Assembly (NCBI GenBank): GCA_013288825.1
Contig: JABDBC010000023.1
Location: 1 to 32,958 of the forward strand
Source of the DNA: Chlamydiota bacterium
GTDB taxonomy: Bacteria; Chlamydiota; Chlamydiia; Chlamydiales; Parachlamydiaceae
Length of the DNA: 32,958 bases
Reading direction: 5' to 3'
A program made the position numbers and the translations under genes. The notes under the pieces are model-generated. The model was not told the DNA's origin and searched no databases. It saw nothing but the letters and a program-made list of their open reading frames with translations. Shown piece by piece: positions 25,241 to 32,958 of the stretch. Positions within the stretch are counted from its first letter, which is position 1, and each line of letters opens with the position of its first letter.

Positions 25241-26635
25241 TTATACAGCTTGAAGGGTGGGTGCCAGCAGCTTTTTTTCAAGCCACAGCATGCGAAGGTA
25301 GTAAAGTAGGCTCGTACTTCCGTGCATGACGCAAAGAATAATCCAAAATTGGCTCGGAGAAATCTTGACCCACTCTATAAAGAAGTACATGAAAAGAAAT
25401 CCGTTTACCCAATTCAGAAAACCCATGAATAGAGAAAATTTCGTGTCTTTAAACGCTAAAATATAACTAATAGGGATAAAGCCAACAGAAAAACAAGCGA
25501 AGCACAGCCAAACACCCCAAAATACTTTGTGGATCGATTCTTCTCCAAGGACAATGCTTGGAAAAAGATATTCAAATGTGAAGGAAGGAAAAATGAGAAG
25601 GGGTATTCCAAAAAGAACTATCGCAATAACTGACAGAGCCATTCCAGACTTAAAGGCTTGTTTTAGAAAATGATATTTGCCAGATCCAAGTATCTGTGAA
25701 ACAATTGTCGTTTGCGCCTGGCAGACAGCATCGCTTAAGAATGGCAAAAAGCCACTGACAGTGCCTCCTATGGAGAAAAATAAAAGATAATCCCCTCCCT
25801 TTGAAGTCATCAAATATGCGATTGCTGTCCAGTTGGCTGCATTTAAAATGCGATTACATGCTCTGAGTGAACCTGGGTAAATACAATCGATGAATAATTT
25901 GCCTCTAAAGCGCCAATTTCTAGTGTTGAAAATTTTGGCATTTTCTTTATTTATAAAAACAAGAAATAGTCCCAAACAAAAAGTTCCTTGAGCGATCAAT
26001 GTGCTCAAAGCACCTCCTAGTATACCCCAGGATGGGATTATATCTTCCCATCCGAAAATAAGTAAATATGAGAGCGAGAGCTTCACCCCTTGTGAAGCGA
26101 TCGTGCTGAAAACGACCAGACGTGTTTTTCCCTGAGCAAGATAGAAGCAAGAAAGGGCCGTTCCAAGAGGGTAAAGAAAATTTGTGTATACAAAAAAATC
26201 GTAATAAGGCATGACTATTTTTTCAATGTCAGTGCCAGCGAAGTATTGCTGGCCGACAAACAGTCCTAAGGGCACCGTAAAGACCATTGAAAGAAAGGAG
26301 AACCAAATAAACTGCCAAATCCCCGGACCTATTGCGGTGAGTTCATTAGCGCCACGCCAACGGGCGACGTATACTTGAGCCATCATTGCAAGGGCAACGC
26401 AGGGAGCAAGCATCAATTGAGCTGTGTAATTAGCTGTTAAGGCTGCTTCCATAGCGCTGATGGAGAAGCGTGCCAAAAGCACCTTCTCCACCAGAAAAAA
26501 AAGGTAGGTTGAGAATGTCATCATTAATATGGGGAAAAAAAGGTGTACGAGACCTCTTAAATCCCCCTTATAATGATTTTCACTTTGAATTGACTGCATT
26601 AATTTACACTTCATAAATGAAAGGAACGCATTCAT
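25241..26635 (-). CDS. MATE-family exporter
   Basis: A 464-residue protein with about twelve hydrophobic helices and the two-bundle pattern of MATE (multidrug and toxin extrusion) transporters, which export organic compounds against sodium or protons across the inner membrane. Supporting stretches include LVHLFFPILMMTFS at the start of helix 1, ALTANYTAQLMLAPCVALAM, and the second-half SIGGTVSGFLPFLSDAVCQA, AQTTIVSQILGSGK. Start is uncertain: the ATG at 26635 overlaps the preceding gene by 32 bases; ATG at 26614 and 26599 (the latter avoiding overlap) are alternatives. Last gene of the operon with the SH2-like protein and the peptide-binding-domain protein. Substrate unknown. Confidence 0.85.
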   Translation of the reverse strand: MNAFLSFMKCKLMQSIQSENHYKGDLRGLVHLFFPILMMTFSTYLFFLVEKVLLARFSISAMEAALTANYTAQLMLAPCVALAMMAQVYVARWRGANELTAIGPGIWQFIWFSFLSMVFTVPLGLFVGQQYFAGTDIEKIVMPYYDFFVYTNFLYPLGTALSCFYLAQGKTRLVVFSTIASQGVKLSLSYLLIFGWEDIIPSWGILGGALSTLIAQGTFCLGLFLVFINKENAKIFNTRNWRFRGKLFIDCIYPGSLRACNRILNAANWTAIAYLMTSKGGDYLLFFSIGGTVSGFLPFLSDAVCQAQTTIVSQILGSGKYHFLKQAFKSGMALSVIAIVLFGIPLLIFPSFTFEYLFPSIVLGEESIHKVFWGVWLCFACFSVGFIPISYILAFKDTKFSLFMGFLNWVNGFLFMYFFIEWVKISPSQFWIILCVMHGSTSLLYYLRMLWLEKKLLAPTLQAV

Positions 26636-26993
26636 CTTTATGGCAATGCATAATTAGATGCAACACGTCGTCAATTGTTGCAGTGCCCTTCGGATATAAG
26701 CCGCCTGGGCAACCGTTGTAGTACCCCCACCCCTCTTCGCATGTGGATATGACGAAGGGTTGGTGTTTTATGCTAAGGTCAGGAAGAACAAAAGTGATAT
26801 AGTAATCTGTTTTGCAGATTCCATTCACTTCTTCCTTGTTTTCACCTTCGCGTAATACGTAAAGATAAGGCCTATCCCAGCCCAAGAGCATCTTTTCTGC
26901 TTTTAACCCAGAAATTTTGCCGAGCCATGCGGGACTTGCTTGGATTTCTTCATTAATTCTTGTTCTTATATTTTCTTTTATTAAAGTTGTCAT
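26604..26993 (-). CDS. Putative stand-alone SH2-domain protein
   Basis: A 129-residue protein whose residues 21-129 look like an SH2 domain, the eukaryotic phosphotyrosine-binding module. Visible correspondences: W23-L-G-K-I (SH2 WxGxI), A32-E33 of helix A, YVLREGE (45-51) in place of FLVRES with Arg48 as the phosphate-binding Arg, YYITFV (64-69) for strand C, IKHQPFVI (75-82) for VKHYKI, GYYNG (90-94) for the GGFYI turn, and IDDVLHLIMHC (107-117) for the FxSLxELVxHY helix. The Arg normally at helix A is Gly29. ATG at 26993 is chosen; an upstream TTG overlapping the previous stop adds 21 unlikely residues. If real, it would be a host-directed effector or a phosphopeptide-binding partner. Motif-based assignment, not verified by search. 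Confidence 0.62.
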   Translation of the reverse strand: MTTLIKENIRTRINEEIQASPAWLGKISGLKAEKMLLGWDRPYLYVLREGENKEEVNGICKTDYYITFVLPDLSIKHQPFVISTCEEGWGYYNGCPGGLYPKGTATIDDVLHLIMHCHKDECVPFIYEV

Positions 26994-27052
26994 AATATAT
27001 CTTTCTTTGTTGAGAATTAATGCCTCTGTATTAAGGAGGCGTTGTTTTTGAA

Positions 27053-30000
27053 TCAATTATCTTCTTTCTCCTCATGGAGAGAGGTTTTCTTTGAATTAAT
27101 TATCTTCTTTTCTATTTTCTCCGCATGGTTTGTCCATGCGATATTGTAGGGGCCACAGGGTGTTCGATAGTTTATTTTAAAATCTTTTCTAACCAGGGAG
27201 CGACGTCCTTGATATATCAGGGGGATAACTGGCATCTCTTGGCATAAGATCCCTTCCGCCTTAAATAAGCATGCGGAACGTTGATAGGGATTAATTTCTT
27301 CTTCTGCGGAAGTAATTAAGTTCTTGAATTCCATGTTCTCCCATTTTGAGAAGTTTACTTCTTGCTCGGATGATTTGAATGAGGTCAAGGTACTTATAGG
27401 ATCGTTTACCCAAGAGGACCAGTGCATCAGTCCCATTGCAAAGTCTCCCTTTACCATTTTGGTAAAGAGCGTTTTCCAAGATTGAGGCTGCAGCTCGATA
27501 TCGAGATCCAGATGCTTCTTAAACTGCTCTTGCAGAATAACTGCAGCTTCCATTTGAACCCCCTTTTCATGAAATAATAAATTAATGGGCTCAAAGTCCT
27601 TTTTGGATATTTTCAATTCTTTTAAGGCCTCATATAATAATTGCTGTGCTTTTTCTACATTACATTCGGGAAATGAAAATTGAGGGCGCTCATTGTGATA
27701 GGGAAGCAATGGAGAATAGGATGGTGTTAAAGGAAATGAAGCGCTGTTTGCAATTTGAGAACGCTCAATCGCATGAGCAAAGGCTTGGCGAAGCTTAACA
27801 TTATTAAATGGAAATTTGAGTGTATTAAAAACGTGCCAGCAAACTAAGCTATTTGGAAAAGAAATGATATCCTTTTCATCATGTTGTTCATAAATAGGAT
27901 CCCAAACTCCAAAAGGGTGACCCAGCCAATCAATTTCTTTTTTTTCGAATGCTTGCATCCCCTGCACAGCATTCATTCTAGTTAAAATGATTTGATCTAA
28001 TACAATTCGTTTGGAATCCCAATAGGAGGCATTTTTTATTAATTGATATCCAGTGTTTGGGTGATGAACATTCAATTGAAAAGGACCATTGCAAGGATAA
28101 TCTTTACCTGTTTGATACGACCACTGAGGGAATTGCTTGTCGATGATCCGATTTACAGGAGAATATATCGGATGAGCGGTCCATTGGAGGAAGTGGGAGG
28201 AGGGGCGATTAAGTTCTACTAATAATGTGCGTTCATCTACGATGCGGATTCCGATTTCTTCAGGAGGAACCAATCCTTCTTTTGCTTCTTTCGCATTCTT
28301 TATGTCATAAAAAAGATAAGCAAACGAAGTCTTAAAATCAGGAGAAAGAACTTTTTTCCATGCATATTCGAAATCAAAAGCGGTGAGGGCTGAACCGTTA
28401 TTCCAAAGTGAATGGCGTAACTTAAATACATAAGTCTGAGAATCCGCAGAGATTTCAATGGACTCAGCTAGGGCATTTTCAACATTTCCTTGACGATCAA
28501 ATCTCGTTAAGCCTTCGAAGAGTAAACGTAGGACGTCGACGGAAACAGTTTCTCCTCCAATTCTTGGATCGAGTGAAACGACAGAGTGTTCCAAGCCTAT
28601 TCTTAACACTTGTTTATTTGACAGTTGTTGATGCCATTGGTTTAAAGTTTCCTTAAATTCCTCCAAAAACGTGTCGATCTGCTCGCTCTCTTCGTGCAAG
28701 ATAACGGCATTAAAAAATATCCCTTGTGTATTTGAAATTAAGCTGTAAGCAAAGTCCAAGGAGCTGAAGAATTTTGCTTCTATAATTGCTGATACCGTTG
28801 TTGCCAGGGAAGGGTCGAGTCCGCGGACAGCGAGATAGGTTTCTTTTGGATTGCGATGAACTTTACAAGAAAACTTCATTTCTTCTGAGTTGTCGTTGAG
28901 CTTATAGTTTTTTAAGTAGCAGTTAAATAAGACCGAGAGAACTTCAGGAGAAAGTGAGATCTGTTTTTCTAGGGGAATCAATGAAAAGAAGAATGCCTCC
29001 AAAAGTTCTGGATCGCTTAGTGAAACCTCAGGAAAGAACATCCTAAAAGCGATGAGCTGTTCGTGTTGTCTAAGAATCAACCCCCCGTTATAGTCTCGAA
29101 ATATCCCTATCGCACTGATGATATGATTTACGACTTTCTGACGAGCAGAGTGGTAATCCAGGGATCCATCGGATCTCAATGTAGTGGAATCCCGGGGCAG
29201 GTGTATGCGAAATATATGCGCTTGAATGGGGTGGTTTTCAAGATGTCTTACCGTTAATACCTGTTCCGTTACAAAGTTGGCGTCATGAAAATGATCTTTC
29301 AATGAAAAATGATGAAAGGGAGAGGCATGAACGAGATTTACGCGAAATATGATCTCATTTCCAGTTTGTTGAGCCAAAGTAATATGAGCTTGAGGAATAT
29401 CGCCTAAGGATTTAATTTCTTGGCTTAATGTTAGCATATTCTTGTATGTATCTTCATCGGTTAGACGCATATAAACCGAAGGGGAGAGAGGCTGTATGCT
29501 CTTTTGAATCCACTCATCGACATTATTTTTTAAAAGATTTTGTTCCAAGAAAGAGAATTGGGTGCCATTTTTCTTTTCAATTTCAAAATAAAAAAACTTA
29601 AGATGGCTGTGCTTTGAAATATGGCTATAGGAGCTTTCTCTTACTAAAACGAGTTGTGGAAGGTTTTTTTCTAACGAGAGAGAAACATTTTCTTCATCAA
29701 AGACTTCGTAGCGATCGATTAAATTAAACCCAACTAAACAACCAAGAACTGGCTTGTGAGAGAAGGGAAAAAAAAGCTTGGTTGGAATCCATCTGATTTC
29801 AATATGTCGTATATTAGGACTCATTGTCGTTAAGCGGCTCAGTTTCTTTTGCAACAAATGAAGTGCGAGAATCAGACGCAAAAGCAGAGAGGGGTTCCTA
29901 TGGTCTAAAAATTTTTTACTTGCAAGGAGAAAAAGGAGACCAAGATCTCCATAAACTGATTCGTCAATGGAAAAGGGAAAGCGTGAGACCCATTTTTTCA

Positions 30001-30097
30001 AATTCTTATGCACTTCAAGTGAGGATGGGTGAAAACCTAAGGGAACGCCACTTTCTGAAAGTGCTGTTGATTCTCCCTCTAATAACGCTTCTATCAC
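27053..30097 (-). CDS. Large protein with C-terminal oligopeptide-binding (SBP_bac_5-like) domain, no signal peptide
   Basis: A 1014-residue protein. Residues from about 497 to 975 match the OppA/DppA solute-binding family: VLRIGLEHSVVSLDPRIGG, VDVLRLLFEGLTRFDRQGN, YVFKLRHSLWNNGSALTAFDFEYAWKKVLSP, LRQAFAHAI, and MPVIPLIYQ. The N-terminal 490 residues are unrelated and unrecognised; they include a helical region (20-90) and VYMRLTDEDTYKNMLTLSQE near 208. There is no signal peptide or lipobox, so the binding domain appears cytoplasmic, unlike transporter partners; SgrR is a precedent for a cytosolic fusion but there is no HTH here. Start is GTG at 30097 with GGAG about ten bases upstream; an internal ATG at 29824 is less likely. 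It heads the operon with the SH2-like and MATE genes. Confidence 0.8.
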   Translation of the reverse strand: MIEALLEGESTALSESGVPLGFHPSSLEVHKNLKKWVSRFPFSIDESVYGDLGLLFLLASKKFLDHRNPSLLLRLILALHLLQKKLSRLTTMSPNIRHIEIRWIPTKLFFPFSHKPVLGCLVGFNLIDRYEVFDEENVSLSLEKNLPQLVLVRESSYSHISKHSHLKFFYFEIEKKNGTQFSFLEQNLLKNNVDEWIQKSIQPLSPSVYMRLTDEDTYKNMLTLSQEIKSLGDIPQAHITLAQQTGNEIIFRVNLVHASPFHHFSLKDHFHDANFVTEQVLTVRHLENHPIQAHIFRIHLPRDSTTLRSDGSLDYHSARQKVVNHIISAIGIFRDYNGGLILRQHEQLIAFRMFFPEVSLSDPELLEAFFFSLIPLEKQISLSPEVLSVLFNCYLKNYKLNDNSEEMKFSCKVHRNPKETYLAVRGLDPSLATTVSAIIEAKFFSSLDFAYSLISNTQGIFFNAVILHEESEQIDTFLEEFKETLNQWHQQLSNKQVLRIGLEHSVVSLDPRIGGETVSVDVLRLLFEGLTRFDRQGNVENALAESIEISADSQTYVFKLRHSLWNNGSALTAFDFEYAWKKVLSPDFKTSFAYLFYDIKNAKEAKEGLVPPEEIGIRIVDERTLLVELNRPSSHFLQWTAHPIYSPVNRIIDKQFPQWSYQTGKDYPCNGPFQLNVHHPNTGYQLIKNASYWDSKRIVLDQIILTRMNAVQGMQAFEKKEIDWLGHPFGVWDPIYEQHDEKDIISFPNSLVCWHVFNTLKFPFNNVKLRQAFAHAIERSQIANSASFPLTPSYSPLLPYHNERPQFSFPECNVEKAQQLLYEALKELKISKKDFEPINLLFHEKGVQMEAAVILQEQFKKHLDLDIELQPQSWKTLFTKMVKGDFAMGLMHWSSWVNDPISTLTSFKSSEQEVNFSKWENMEFKNLITSAEEEINPYQRSACLFKAEGILCQEMPVIPLIYQGRRSLVRKDFKINYRTPCGPYNIAWTNHAEKIEKKIINSKKTSLHEEKEDN

Positions 30098-30238
30098 GGT
30101 GTGATTACTCCATCTGACAACTAAATACTTTCCTATTTCATTCCGTCGATCCTATTTGAAAGTTACATCATATGTAAGTTTAGGAAATTTCAACAAGAAA
30201 AATTTTTTCAGGCATGCGCATCGTCTCAGGAACCTCTC

Positions 30239-30676
30239 AGCAATTCCCGCTAAAACATCTCTGTAAGATTTTACCACAGAGATCGCAGAGCACACAGAGA
30301 GAAGAAGAGAAATATGGAGAAGTGAGGAAATATCCATAAGAACAGACTGAGGAAGGAAACACCTAAGAAAAAAAGTAACAGGATATGCAGGATATGAAGG
30401 ATAGCAAGCATCCTCTTGTCATTCAAAAGAATTTCCAATGGATCTAAGGCCTCCCGGCCTTAGATCCATTGGAAATTCTTTGCATATCAAGAGGATGTCT
30501 TGCTATCCTTCATATCCTGCCTGATCCTGCATATCCTGTTACTTTTTTTCTTAGGTGTTTCCTTCCTCAGTCTGTTCTTATGGATATTTTCTCACTTCTC
30601 CATATTTCTCTTCTTCTCCGTGTGCTCTGCGATCTCTGTGGTAAAATCTTACAGAGATGTTTTAGCGGGAATTGCT
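30239..30676. repeat. 438-bp inverted repeat, largest of the window
   Basis: Arms 30239-30451 and 30456-30676 are near-perfect complements with only a TCCC loop. Outside in: AGCAATTCCCGCTAAAACAT, the CCACAGAGATCGCAGAG module (30271-30290, 30625-30644), a segment with GAGAAGTGAGGAAATATCC, GTAACAGGATATGCAGGATA TGAAGGATAGCAAG, and the core GGATCTAAGGCC-TCCC-GGCCTTAGATCC. The core and adjacent segment recur at 18676-18780. It occupies almost all of the divergent space between the genes starting at 30097 and 30746. The short open frames within it are translations of the repeat. Confidence 0.95.
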
Positions 30677-30745
30677 ATGGATCTTGCTTTTTTAAGGATT
30701 TAAAACTTAGAATGATTTTTTTTACGCCAAGGGAAGGGCTTAACT

Positions 30746-31249
30746 ATGAGAACTCATCAGGTTGAAAATTTTTCTGGTTTGAATATTTTGGTTTGTAGCA
30801 AGCAAGGCCCCTATAGAAAGGCTTCTGACGATGCCTGGGAAATCATGTTAGCCTTTGCAACAAACAATCACATTAATCGAGCCCGTAAGCACTATTACAG
30901 TATTCCCTATGATAATCCTCAGACAACCCCTGCAGAGCAAATCCGATATGATGCTTGTCTCCAAGCCCCTTTAGGCATACGTGAACAAGGGGAAGTAAAG
31001 CATAAAATGGTAAGTGGCGGCAACTATATCACATTTACATATCAGAGCACAGCATCCTACAAGTTCGAAATATTTGAAAAAATCCATTCAGAATGGATTC
31101 CAGAGTTCAAAGACAGCTACGATTCTAGCCGTCTTTCCTTCTGCGAGCACCATAATCTCGAATTCGCACTGTTGGGTGGAAGCATCCTCATCTCAAAGGT
31201 TTATATCCCAACTTTTTCTGAAGTTGTGAAAAAATCGATATCCTTCTGA
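30746..31249 (+). CDS. GyrI-like (SbmC/effector-binding) domain protein
   Basis: A 167-residue stand-alone GyrI-like domain, the fold that binds small molecules in AraC/MerR-type regulators and includes the gyrase inhibitor SbmC. YSIPYDNPQTTPAEQIRYDA (51-70 region), the following CLQAPLG, and GGNYITFTYQ fit the family pattern. At the C-terminus the usual T/xELYIP is SKVYIPT: the conserved Glu used for ligand contact appears replaced by Lys. No DNA-binding domain is attached. GGAAGGG about eight bases before the ATG supports the start. The stop abuts the stop of convergent dxr with no intergenic base. Ligand unknown. Confidence 0.78.
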   Translation: MRTHQVENFSGLNILVCSKQGPYRKASDDAWEIMLAFATNNHINRARKHYYSIPYDNPQTTPAEQIRYDACLQAPLGIREQGEVKHKMVSGGNYITFTYQSTASYKFEIFEKIHSEWIPEFKDSYDSSRLSFCEHHNLEFALLGGSILISKVYIPTFSEVVKKSISF

Positions 31250-32386
31250 TTATTTCACAGCCTCCCTACGAGCCATTTTATCAATTTCTAGTATATCTTC
31301 CACCGATTTTATGGGGACTTGCTGATGGCTCGACATCAGCTTTTCTAAGGAAGCTGCTATCTTATTCCAAGCTATTTCCTTATTCAAAAACCGCTGAACC
31401 AAAATTTCATTTGCAGCATTCATATAACAGGGAAGGCTTCCTCCACATCCTAAAGCATCATAAGCAAGTTTCAGGCATCGAAATTTGTCCATATCTGGAA
31501 GGTAAAACTGCAGGGTGTGGTTTTTTATAAAATCGAACGGAGAAAGGCTGCCCTGGGCACGTTCTGGATATGTTATTGCATATTGAATTGGCACTAACAT
31601 GTCAGGATCACCCATCTGAGCTAAGAGAGAGTTGTCAACAAATTCAACCATGCTGTGGATGATTTGCTGGGGATGGATGACAATTTCAATGTTTTTCATA
31701 GGCATTTGAAAAAGCCAGTGCGCCTCGATCATCTCAAGCCCTTTATTCATAAGCGTTGAGGAGTCAATGGTCACCTTTGGTCCCATTCGATAGTTGGGGT
31801 GGTTCAAGGCGTGTTCTACAGTCACATTCTCTAATTGAGCAGATGTGTAATTACGGAATGGGCCTCCTGATGCCGTGATTAGAATCCGTTGAACACTTTT
31901 TCTGTTTTCACCTTTGAGGCATTGGAAAACCGCAGTGAGTTCACTATCTATTGGAATGAGTTCAACCCCATGGGTACGCACGAGGGACATCACAAGTTCG
32001 CCGCCCGAAACCAACACTTCTTTATTTGCAAAGCCGATATTTTTTTTTGCCTTGATTGCAGCGATAGTGGGGACTAATCCGATGGCTCCGCTGATGGCTG
32101 AAATGACTAAGTTGGCCTTTTCTTGAACGGCAACAGCTTCTAGCCCTTCCATCCCCGCCAAGACGGGAATATTAGGAAGTCTTTTTTGCAATGCGGAAGC
32201 CTTGTCTCTGTTATGAATGGCTACCAATAAAGGACGAAATTCTAGAGCTTGTTGTTCCAGAAGATCGACATTGTCCTTGGCTGCTAGTGCGACAATCTGC
32301 ACCTTTTCACCGCCAAGGTGACGGGCTACAGCTAGGCAGTTTCTCCCAATGGAACCAGTACTCCCAAGAATTGATAAATATCTCAT
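31250..32386 (-). CDS. dxr: 1-deoxy-D-xylulose 5-phosphate reductoisomerase
   Basis: A 378-residue NADPH-dependent enzyme making 2-C-methyl-D-erythritol 4-phosphate, the committed step of the MEP isoprenoid pathway. The N-terminal MRYLSILGSTGSIG is the NADPH-binding motif; ANKEVLVSGGELV, IPIDSELTAVFQCL (metal-binding Asp and Glu), TASGGPFRN and KVTIDSSTLMNKGLEMIEAHWLF are hallmark active-site segments. I start it at the ATG at 32386 (AAGGA at good spacing); an ATG six bases earlier sits against the same AAGG and a TTG at 32413 is unlikely. In classical chlamydiae dxr is followed by a site-2-protease gene; here the neighbour is the convergent GyrI-like gene, so that linkage is not kept. Confidence 0.98.
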   Translation of the reverse strand: MRYLSILGSTGSIGRNCLAVARHLGGEKVQIVALAAKDNVDLLEQQALEFRPLLVAIHNRDKASALQKRLPNIPVLAGMEGLEAVAVQEKANLVISAISGAIGLVPTIAAIKAKKNIGFANKEVLVSGGELVMSLVRTHGVELIPIDSELTAVFQCLKGENRKSVQRILITASGGPFRNYTSAQLENVTVEHALNHPNYRMGPKVTIDSSTLMNKGLEMIEAHWLFQMPMKNIEIVIHPQQIIHSMVEFVDNSLLAQMGDPDMLVPIQYAITYPERAQGSLSPFDFIKNHTLQFYLPDMDKFRCLKLAYDALGCGGSLPCYMNAANEILVQRFLNKEIAWNKIAASLEKLMSSHQQVPIKSVEDILEIDKMARREAVK

Positions 32387-32473
32387 GTTCATCCTTAAGC
32401 AAGAGGACCACAATACTCTTCTCTTGAATGAATATCCATCAATTTCTTTTATGATTTCTTTTATGACCCCGTT

Positions 32474-32857
32474 TTATCCCTTAAATCCGCTGTAGGTCAA
32501 ATAGGCTCCCACTATAATCAAAACGGTTATTATGACCCAATAGACTCGGTCAATTTTGGCACTTGCGAATTTTTGTTGGATGTAGGATGTAAAACCAACT
32601 CTTACGATACCCTGTAAGATGGCTAATACCCCAAATAGAGTCACAAGGCCTCTCCAGTTCAATTCCCAAATAGGATGGCCTACTAAAATAGCTATACCTA
32701 ATACAAGGCTCCATAATCCTGAAATGGCCAAGACACCTTCAGAGGCAATCATGCTTCTTAATGCACTTTCAAATTGAGCTCTCCTCAGTAGAGCAATCAA
32801 GGCGACTATCAACATATAAATTCCGATTAACTTTGCTAAAAATATAGACAAACCCAT
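32474..32857 (-). CDS. Small four-helix membrane protein
   Basis: A 127-residue integral membrane protein of unknown function. Four hydrophobic segments lie at about 4-25, 42-60, 66-88 and 104-124, with few charged residues in the loops (RRAQFESALRS after helix 1, QQKFASAKIDR before helix 4). The ATG at 32857 is preceded by GGAGGCTCT, an excellent ribosome binding site. It precedes dxr on the same strand by 87 bases and may be cotranscribed with it. No family recognised with certainty. Confidence 0.8.
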   Translation of the reverse strand: MGLSIFLAKLIGIYMLIVALIALLRRAQFESALRSMIASEGVLAISGLWSLVLGIAILVGHPIWELNWRGLVTLFGVLAILQGIVRVGFTSYIQQKFASAKIDRVYWVIITVLIIVGAYLTYSGFKG

Positions 32858-32958
32858 AGAGCCTCCTTTTTTGTAGATGTATGGTACTGTGTGTACTAGA
32901 CATTACTTTTTTATTCAAAGAATTATTTTTACGCGGATTGGGTTTAGGCATGCGAGGA

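Noticed and set aside
26994-27056. Longer SH2-like protein from a TTG at 27056
   Set aside because: The extra 21 residues lie before the natural ATG, in an intergenic-like stretch with a small hairpin, and add nothing to the domain.
29824-30097. Internal ATG at 29824 as start of the large peptide-binding-domain protein
   Set aside because: The upstream 91 residues look like genuine protein with ordered helices, and GTG at 30097 has a GGAG upstream.
30469-30765. 98- and 67-codon plus-strand frames
   Set aside because: They lie within the right arm of the 438-bp palindrome and are translations of the repeat, with hydrophobic runs from T-rich DNA.

Overview
The window reads as chromosomal sequence of a Gram-negative bacterium with an intracellular lifestyle, most likely a Chlamydiae-like (Parachlamydiales-type) symbiont or pathogen of amoebae or other protists. 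The reasons are the mixture of housekeeping genes (argS, dxr, rRNA-modification genes), a split MdlA/MdlB-type ABC exporter, a DUF4143 ATPase, several large proteins I do not recognise, and one small protein that looks like a eukaryotic-type SH2 domain. This assignment is an inference from gene content; a Legionella-like host-associated bacterium cannot be excluded by eye. No rRNA, tRNA or CRISPR array was seen.

Layout. 1-2060: a DUF6629 membrane protein and cyclopropane-fatty-acid synthase (plus strand), closed by a long GC-rich palindrome. 2081-5655: a translationally coupled heterodimeric ABC exporter (minus). 5700-11515: accessory block with a repeat cluster, a membrane protein of unknown function, a 1050-residue Ser-rich protein with a basic NLS-like patch, a small plus-strand protein with a good promoter, a membrane-anchored coiled-coil protein made of 14-residue repeats, and a 275-bp palindrome. 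11577-15532: a non-canonical Hsp70 and alanine dehydrogenase (minus). 15966-18652: a tight operon of an RsuA/RluB-type pseudouridine synthase, an Rsm22-like methyltransferase and an unknown protein. 18898-23495: leucine-dehydrogenase-type enzyme, argS, and the pdxS-pdxT pair for pyridoxal phosphate. 23481-25231: a broken DUF4143 ATPase tail beside an intact relative, separated by two short tandem repeats. 25241-30097 (minus): an unusual operon of a 1014-residue protein with a cytoplasmic-looking oligopeptide-binding domain, a 129-residue SH2-like protein and a MATE exporter. 30239-32857: the largest palindrome, a GyrI-like protein, dxr and a small membrane protein.

Two things stand out. First, the SH2-like protein encoded at 26604-26993, with a WxGxI start, an LREGE motif resembling FLVRES, a KH pair and a hydrophobic C-terminal helix; SH2 domains are rare in bacteria and suggest manipulation of host phosphotyrosine signalling. 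Second, at least seven intergenic spaces carry long inverted repeats (about 90-440 bp) built as a mosaic from a few shared modules (CCACAGAGATCACAGAG, GGGCNC hexamers, GCAAAGGCGCAAAG, GGATATGCAGGATATGAAGG, GTTCACGAA). They lie in convergent, co-directional and divergent spaces alike, so they are not simply terminators and look like an active or recently active palindromic repeat family.
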